9,046 nt of DNA. Source: Clostridiales bacterium. Lineage in GTDB: Bacteria; Bacillota; Clostridia; Oscillospirales; QAMX01. The notes beneath the pieces were generated by a model. That model saw nothing but the letters and a program-made list of their open reading frames with translations. It searched no databases and was not told the DNA's origin. The stretch is taken from assembly GCA_003149835.1 (NCBI GenBank), contig QAMX01000125.1, positions 1-9,046 of the forward strand, written 5' to 3'. Made by a program: the position numbers and the translations under genes. Below, piece by piece: positions 5,804 to 9,046 of this stretch; position 1 is the first letter of the stretch, and the number at the start of each line of letters is the position of its first letter.

Positions 5804-6397
5804 ATGGAAGATTTGAAGCTGGTTTTTGCGAGCAATCTGATTCGGCTCCGCACAGGCGCCGGACTCAAACAGACGGAGCTCGGAGAAAAACTGAATTATT
5901 CGGACAAGAGCATTTCCAAGTGGGAACGCGCCGAAGCGCTGCCGGACGCAGCAGTGCTGAAAAAAATGGCGGAAATTTTCGGCGTCACCGTCGACTATCT
6001 CTTGACCGGTCACGATCAGTGGGAGCCCTCTGAGGATACGAATGTCCGCAGAGCGCTGACGTTCAGCACAACGATGGTGACAGGCGTCGCGATTGCGAGC
6101 ATCTGGACGCTGGCGCTCTTGACCTTCGTCATTCTCTGGCTGCTCGGCCAAACGGAATGGCTGATTCTGATTTGGGCGATTCCCGTCTCGCTCGTCACGC
6201 TGTTGGTTTTCAACTCCGTCTGGAACGCGGGCAGAAATAACCGCTTCATTGTCGCCGGGCTGGTGTTCAGCGTGATTCTGCTTGTCTATCTGTCTCTGCT
6301 CTCCTCAAATCCCTGGCAGCTCTTCTTGCTTGTCGTTCCGGCGGAAATCGTCGTTTTTCTGAGCTTTCGCATTAAAAAAAATCGCAGAAAACCGTAG
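5804..6397 (+). CDS. XRE-family HTH regulator with C-terminal membrane domain
   Basis: This 197-residue protein has an N-terminal Cro/C1-type HTH (residues about 6-68: GLKQTELGEKLNYSDKSISK at 20-39, WERAEALPDAAVLKKMAEIF, then VDYLLTG). This is the pattern of cytoplasmic DNA-binding regulators common in Firmicutes. After a short linker (70-88) come four hydrophobic segments, near 91-114, 118-140, 147-166 and 170-190, and a basic tail KKNRRKP. I infer a membrane-anchored one-component regulator with the HTH in the cytosol, perhaps sensing the membrane or a lipophilic ligand. TAAGGA at 5793-5798 lies five bases before the ATG. It has its own promoter and a terminator after it, so it stands alone. 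Its targets are unknown; autoregulation or control of the neighbouring degV pair is possible but not shown. Confidence 0.88.
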   Translation: MEDLKLVFASNLIRLRTGAGLKQTELGEKLNYSDKSISKWERAEALPDAAVLKKMAEIFGVTVDYLLTGHDQWEPSEDTNVRRALTFSTTMVTGVAIASIWTLALLTFVILWLLGQTEWLILIWAIPVSLVTLLVFNSVWNAGRNNRFIVAGLVFSVILLVYLSLLSSNPWQLFLLVVPAEIVVFLSFRIKKNRRKP

Positions 6398-6423
6398 TCT
6401 ACGAATCGTAGAGCGACGTTTTC

Positions 6424-6465
6424 ACAGGAGTAGAACGCGCGGACGCGCGATTCTACTCCTGTTTC
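6424..6465 (+). terminator. Terminator after the membrane HTH gene
   Basis: ACAGGAGTAGAA (6424-6435) pairs with TTCTACTCCTGT (6451-6462). Inside, CGCGC/GCGCG adds five more pairs around a GGAC loop, with one bulged A. The tail is TTTCCATTT, a moderate U-tract. It lies 27 bases past the stop codon at 6397. A smaller dyad TCTACG/CGTAGA (6398-6412) sits directly after the stop. Confidence 0.78.
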
Positions 6466-6497
6466 CATTTATGAGAGACGGCCCATGCCGGAGTAGG

Positions 6498-6526
6498 TTG
6501 CTTTCCGCTTCAAACAGTGGTATGCT
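6498..6526 (+). promoter_or_regulatory. Extended -10 promoter of the degV pair
   Basis: TTGCTT (6498-6503), a 17-base spacer and TATGCT (6521-6526) preceded by TGG form an extended -10 promoter. Transcription should begin near 6533. A GC hairpin (GGCGGC 6538-6543 with GCCGCC 6549-6554) would then lie at the very 5' end of the mRNA, followed by GGAGG at 6575-6579. Confidence 0.75.
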
Positions 6527-6586
6527 AAACAGGAAAGGGCGGCCGCACGCCGCCTTCACCCAATCTATATCACCGGAGGTTCCCGT

Positions 6587-7474
6587 ATGAATCCATTCGT
6601 CCTCAGCTGCTGCTCGACAGCCGACCTGTCCAAAGAGCATTTGGAGCGCCGCGACATCCCCTATGTCTGTTTTCACTATACGCTTGACGACGTCCAGTAC
6701 GCCGACGATCTCGGCGTCACCATGCCGTCTGATAAATTCTATGCAGCCATGGCCAACGGCGCGATCGCCAAGACCTCTCAGGTCAACCTCTCGGAATACA
6801 TGGCCTATTTTACCCAGTTCCTTGAACAGGGCAAGGATATTTTACATCTTACGCTCTCCTCGGGCATCTCGGGCAGTTATAACTCGGCGATGAGCGCGGC
6901 GATGATCGCCCGCGAGCAGTATCCCGACCGCAAGATTTACGTCGTCGATTCGCTTGGCGCTTCGTCCGGCTTCGGCCTCATGATGGAAACGCTGGCCGAT
7001 CTCCGCGACGGCGGCATGGGGATCGACGAGCTTTATCAATGGATTGAAGCCAACAAGCTGCGCCTGCACCACTGGTTTTTCTCGACCGACCTGACCTATT
7101 ATGTCCGCGGCGGCCGCATCTCCAAAGCGGCGGGTATGTTCGGCAGCCTTTTGAACATCTGCCCGCTGCTGAACATGGACAATCTCGGCCGCCTGATTCC
7201 GCGCAGCAAGCTGCGCGGCAAACCGAGAGTCATCGCGGAAATCGTCAACCGAATGGAACAGTTCGCGGAAAACGGCACCGGCTATACTGGTAAATGCTTC
7301 ATCTCCCACTCCGCCTGCTATGAGGACGCGCGGAAAGTCGCCGACCTCGTGGAAGAGCGTTTTCCCAAGCTGAACGGCAAGGTTCTCATCAACAATATCG
7401 GTACGACCATCGGCAGCCACACCGGTCCCGGCACCGTTGCTCTCTTCTTCTGGGGAGAGGAGCGCGTGAACTGA
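6587..7474 (+). CDS. DegV family fatty-acid-binding protein (first of tandem pair)
   Basis: This 295-residue DegV/FakB-fold protein is from a cytoplasmic family that holds one fatty acid in a buried tunnel; FakB members present it to the kinase FakA. Family marks are visible: KTSQVNLSEY (62-71) with the Thr63-Ser64 pair, LSSGISGSYNSA (90-101) with the Ser that helps hold the carboxylate, VVDSLGASSGFG (119-130), LTYYVRGGRISK (169-180), LLNICPLL (188-195) and IGSHTGPGTVALFF (275-288) with the conserved His278. The N-terminal motif is LSCCSTADLSKE in place of the more usual start with an early TDS/TDT. The ATG at 6587 follows GGAGG at 6575-6579 with a seven-base gap. It is the first gene of a two-gene unit whose second member is a diverged paralogue. 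No fakA (DAK2-domain) gene is in the window, so phosphorylation of the bound acid is an inference from the family. Confidence 0.93.
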   Translation: MNPFVLSCCSTADLSKEHLERRDIPYVCFHYTLDDVQYADDLGVTMPSDKFYAAMANGAIAKTSQVNLSEYMAYFTQFLEQGKDILHLTLSSGISGSYNSAMSAAMIAREQYPDRKIYVVDSLGASSGFGLMMETLADLRDGGMGIDELYQWIEANKLRLHHWFFSTDLTYYVRGGRISKAAGMFGSLLNICPLLNMDNLGRLIPRSKLRGKPRVIAEIVNRMEQFAENGTGYTGKCFISHSACYEDARKVADLVEERFPKLNGKVLINNIGTTIGSHTGPGTVALFFWGEERVN

Positions 7475-8337
7475 TGACAAAAATTTTTACCGATACCTCC
7501 GGCAATCTCCCCGACGAGCTGATCCGGCGGCATGAAATCACCGTCATCCCCTTTCACTATTCCATCGACGGGCGTGAATTCTCCGCTCTGCCGGACAACG
7601 GCGTTTTCGACGGAAAAGCGTTTTACGACGAGATGAGAAACGGCGTCGTCGTGCAGACCTCGATGATCAACGAGCATGACTTCCTCAAAGCCTTTGAGGA
7701 AGCGCTGGCGCAGGGAGACGACGTCGTCTATGTCGGGATGTCCGGCAACATCAGCGGCACTTACCAGGCTTCTCTGACGGCGGCGGCGGCGCTGCGCGAA
7801 CAATACCCGGATCGCCGCATAGCGACCGTCAACACGCGCGGAGCTTCGCTCGGCGAGGGCTTTGCCGCGCTGTACGCCGCGCAGTTAGCCAAAGAGGAAA
7901 CGGGATTTGACGAGCTGGTCGAAAAAGTTGAGGCGAGCTGCAATGCGATGTGTCAGTATTTTACAGTCGAGACGCTCACCTACTTACAGCGCGGCGGGCG
8001 GATCTCCAAGGTGCTCGCCCTCGTTGGCAATCTGTTGAGTATCAAACCCGTGTTGCGCGGCGACATGGACGGAAACATTGTTCTCTATCACAAGACGCGC
8101 GGCCGGCAAAAGTCACTGGACGCGCTGGTGGAAAAATACGGCGAATTTGTCACCGACCGCTCTGCGCTTGTCGGGATCGCACACGCCGACTGCGCGGAGG
8201 ATGCGGCAAAGCTTGAACGGCAGCTCCGTGAAAATGGCCACACCGGACAGGTGCTGACCGTCTGCTATGAGCCGGTCACCGGTTCGCATGTCGGCCCCGG
8301 CGCTCTGGCGCTGTTTTTCTACGGCAAGCGAACCTGA
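7474..8337 (+). CDS. DegV family fatty-acid-binding protein (second of tandem pair)
   Basis: This 287-residue paralogue of the preceding gene starts inside that gene's stop codon (TGATG, one-base overlap), so the two are very likely translationally coupled. AGAGGAG at 7456-7462, inside the end of gene one, supplies the ribosome binding site. DegV marks: KIFTDTSGNLPDELI (3-17) with the usual early TDT, VVQTSMINEHDF (59-70) with Thr62-Ser63, MSGNISGTYQAS (89-100), LTYLQRGGRISK (168-179), LLSIKPVL (187-194) and TGSHVGPGALALFF (269-282) with His272. The two proteins share these motifs but differ widely elsewhere, which points to an old duplication and perhaps to different acyl preferences, as for FakB1 and FakB2 in staphylococci. 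That specialisation is inferred. Confidence 0.94.
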   Translation: MTKIFTDTSGNLPDELIRRHEITVIPFHYSIDGREFSALPDNGVFDGKAFYDEMRNGVVVQTSMINEHDFLKAFEEALAQGDDVVYVGMSGNISGTYQASLTAAAALREQYPDRRIATVNTRGASLGEGFAALYAAQLAKEETGFDELVEKVEASCNAMCQYFTVETLTYLQRGGRISKVLALVGNLLSIKPVLRGDMDGNIVLYHKTRGRQKSLDALVEKYGEFVTDRSALVGIAHADCAEDAAKLERQLRENGHTGQVLTVCYEPVTGSHVGPGALALFFYGKRT

Positions 8338-8381
8338 CGGCGGCGCGGCTGTGTTTTGGGGCGCATGGTTCGGAAAATGCA

Positions 8382-8418
8382 GGCAGACTGCGGCGCCGAA
8401 TTCTCGCCGCAGTCTGCC
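8382..8418. terminator. Perfect 14-bp hairpin after the degV pair, possible terminator
   Basis: GGCAGACTGCGGCG (8382-8395) and its complement (8405-8418) flank a nine-base loop. The bases that follow (GATCGTTCCTCC) are not T-rich, so it is not a canonical terminator. It is the first strong structure after the stop at 8337 and may stabilise the 3' end or assist termination. Confidence 0.5.
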
Positions 8419-8515
8419 GATCGTTCCTCCCCAAAAACGCCGGCCCGCTTTTGTCAGCGAAATTTCGCCGGAACCGTGTGCGCGGTTGCTCCCTCCTCCG
8501 CTCATACGCTTCTAT

Positions 8516-8557
8516 AAAACGTTTGCGGCGGTTTGAAACCGCCGCAAACGTTTTTTT
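8516..8557. terminator. Strong bidirectional intrinsic terminator
   Basis: A perfect 19-bp inverted repeat is centred on 8535 (8516-8534 with 8536-8554; core ACGTTTGCGGCGGTTT). In practice it gives a stem of about 17 bp with a small TTGAA loop. Seven T (8551-8557) follow on the plus strand and four A precede it, giving a short U-tract on the minus strand too. It probably ends the degV transcript and backs up termination of the convergent gene. Confidence 0.9.
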
Positions 8558-8689
8558 CTGCGAATTTGAGGGGGAACAGCGTTCAGGCAGCGGCGCCTGT
8601 TCGCCGGATGCTTGACGTTTTCTAAGAAAAAAGCCGAGGCGGATCCGGCCGATGCCGAAGGCAGATTTGCGGCATTGCCTTTTATTTTA

Positions 8690-8731
8690 AGAGCGTGCGC
8701 GCCGTTTTCTCCGGCGCGCACGCTCTGTTTT
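8690..8731. terminator. Hairpin at the 3' end of the minus-strand oxoamine synthase gene
   Basis: AGAGCGTGCGCGCCG (8690-8704) pairs perfectly with 8712-8726 around a TTTTCTC loop. It lies 25 bases past the stop of the minus-strand gene. The T-run (8728-8731) is on the plus-strand side, while the minus-strand tail is A/T-rich but not T-rich. It is therefore probably a terminator for the convergent gene, though an imperfect one. Confidence 0.65.
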
Positions 8732-8751
8732 CTGATAACGCCACAGTCCGC

Positions 8752-9046
8752 TCACAGGCTCCGCATCACGTCGATGATGATGTCGGCGGCTTCGTCGATC
8801 TGCTCCTTTGTGTGCGTGGCGGTATAGCTCGTGCGCAGCAGACACTGTCCGTCCGCGACTGCCGGCGGCAGAACCGGATTGACATAGACGCCGCGGTCGA
8901 GCAGCATATGCGTGACTTTCAGGGTTCGTATCATGTCATAGGTCATGATCGGGACAATCGCCGTCTCCGACGCGCCGAAGGGAATGTCCGCCGCTTTTAA
9001 GCGGGCGCGCATGTGCGCGGCGTTCGCCGCCAGGCGTTCGACGCGC
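8752..9046 (-). CDS. C-terminal part of an alpha-oxoamine synthase-type PLP enzyme (KBL/BioF/SPT family), cut by window edge
   Basis: The last 97 codons of a minus-strand gene are present. The frame is open to the window end, so the true start lies outside; the internal Met at 9012 is not the start. The visible part matches the C-terminal small domain of the family that includes glycine C-acetyltransferase, 8-amino-7-oxononanoate synthase and serine palmitoyltransferase: RLAANAAHMRARLKAADIPF, then GASETAIVPIMTYD, a helix and GVYVNPVLPPAV, and LLRTSYTATHTKEQIDEA, which holds the Arg that in this family contacts the amino-acid carboxylate. These PLP enzymes condense an amino acid with an acyl-CoA or acyl-ACP. 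The catalytic lysine and the substrate-defining residues lie in the missing part, so the member cannot be named. The TGA stop is at 8752-8754. Confidence 0.85.
   Translation of the reverse strand, partial: RVERLAANAAHMRARLKAADIPFGASETAIVPIMTYDMIRTLKVTHMLLDRGVYVNPVLPPAVADGQCLLRTSYTATHTKEQIDEAADIIIDVMRSL

Larger units (their letters stand above)
8338..8751. other. Gene-free region rich in inverted repeats between convergent genes
   Basis: These 414 bases separate the degV pair from the convergent minus-strand gene. I see no plausible gene; the short open frames here have no family resemblance. What it holds is a series of dyads: TTTTGGGG/CCCCAAAA (8354-8361 with 8429-8436) enclosing a 14-bp perfect stem (8382-8418), the palindrome GCGAAATTTCGC (8457-8468), AACCG/CGGTT (8472-8487), and the two hairpins listed separately at 8516-8557 and 8690-8731. 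Confidence 0.6.

Noticed and set aside
6842..7803. Antisense open frames (212 and 161 codons) across the two degV genes.
   Set aside because: Both are shadows of strongly supported DegV coding sequence and show no family motifs.
8612..9000. Plus-strand short open frames overlapping the minus-strand oxoamine synthase gene.
   Set aside because: The minus strand has a clear family match; the plus frames have no motifs and run through a hairpin.
1..9046. CRISPR arrays, tRNA or rRNA genes, insertion sequences, attachment sites.
   Set aside because: No regularly spaced direct repeats, no tRNA-like cloverleaf, no rRNA-like sequence and no transposase or integrase motif were seen on either strand.

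Overview
The window looks like a chromosomal segment from a Gram-positive, probably Clostridia-class (Oscillospirales-like) bacterium. The signs are a TepA-type ClpP-family protease, a tandem pair of DegV fatty-acid-binding proteins, AGGAGG-type ribosome binding sites, sigma-A promoters of the TTGACA/TATAAT class, and a moderately high GC content judged by eye with C/G-rich third codon positions. No RNA genes, mobile elements or CRISPR arrays were seen. The taxon is an inference from gene content, not a database match.

Layout. (1) 134-907 (+) is an intact triosephosphate isomerase (tpiA), closed by a strong intrinsic terminator at 924-964. (2) 1149-1985 (+) sits where gpmI often sits after tpiA. 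It is a shortened relative of cofactor-independent phosphoglycerate mutase that lacks the whole inserted transferase domain and most catalytic and metal-binding residues, so it is a likely pseudoenzyme. A bidirectional terminator (2046-2093) separates it from (3) a convergent TepA/ClpP-like serine protease gene at 2108-2848 (-). (4) A 288-base divergent intergenic region holds a good promoter (3075-3103) for a two-gene unit: an XRE-cupin regulator (3137-3715) and a medium-chain/ACSM-type acyl-CoA synthetase (about 3764-5452). (5) A 351-base intergenic stretch contains a 15-bp perfect hairpin abutting a consensus promoter (5711-5739). That promoter drives a single gene for an HTH regulator fused to about four membrane segments (5804-6397), followed by a terminator. 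(6) A promoter at 6498-6526 drives two DegV-family genes that overlap by one base (6587-7474 and 7474-8337). (7) A 414-base gene-free region full of dyads and hairpins lies before (8) the 3' end of a convergent alpha-oxoamine synthase-type PLP enzyme gene (8752-9046, minus strand, cut by the window edge).

The genes fall into small independent units separated by recognisable terminators. Central carbon metabolism is at the left. A regulator-enzyme pair for acyl-CoA formation is in the middle. Two probable fatty-acid carriers are at the right. The acyl-CoA synthetase, the DegV pair and the oxoamine synthase all concern acyl groups, but nothing in the sequence shows that they work together. The most notable item is the GpmI-derived pseudoenzyme: its reading frame is intact and its scaffold is well kept, yet its active site is dismantled and a CxxC motif lies at a former metal site.
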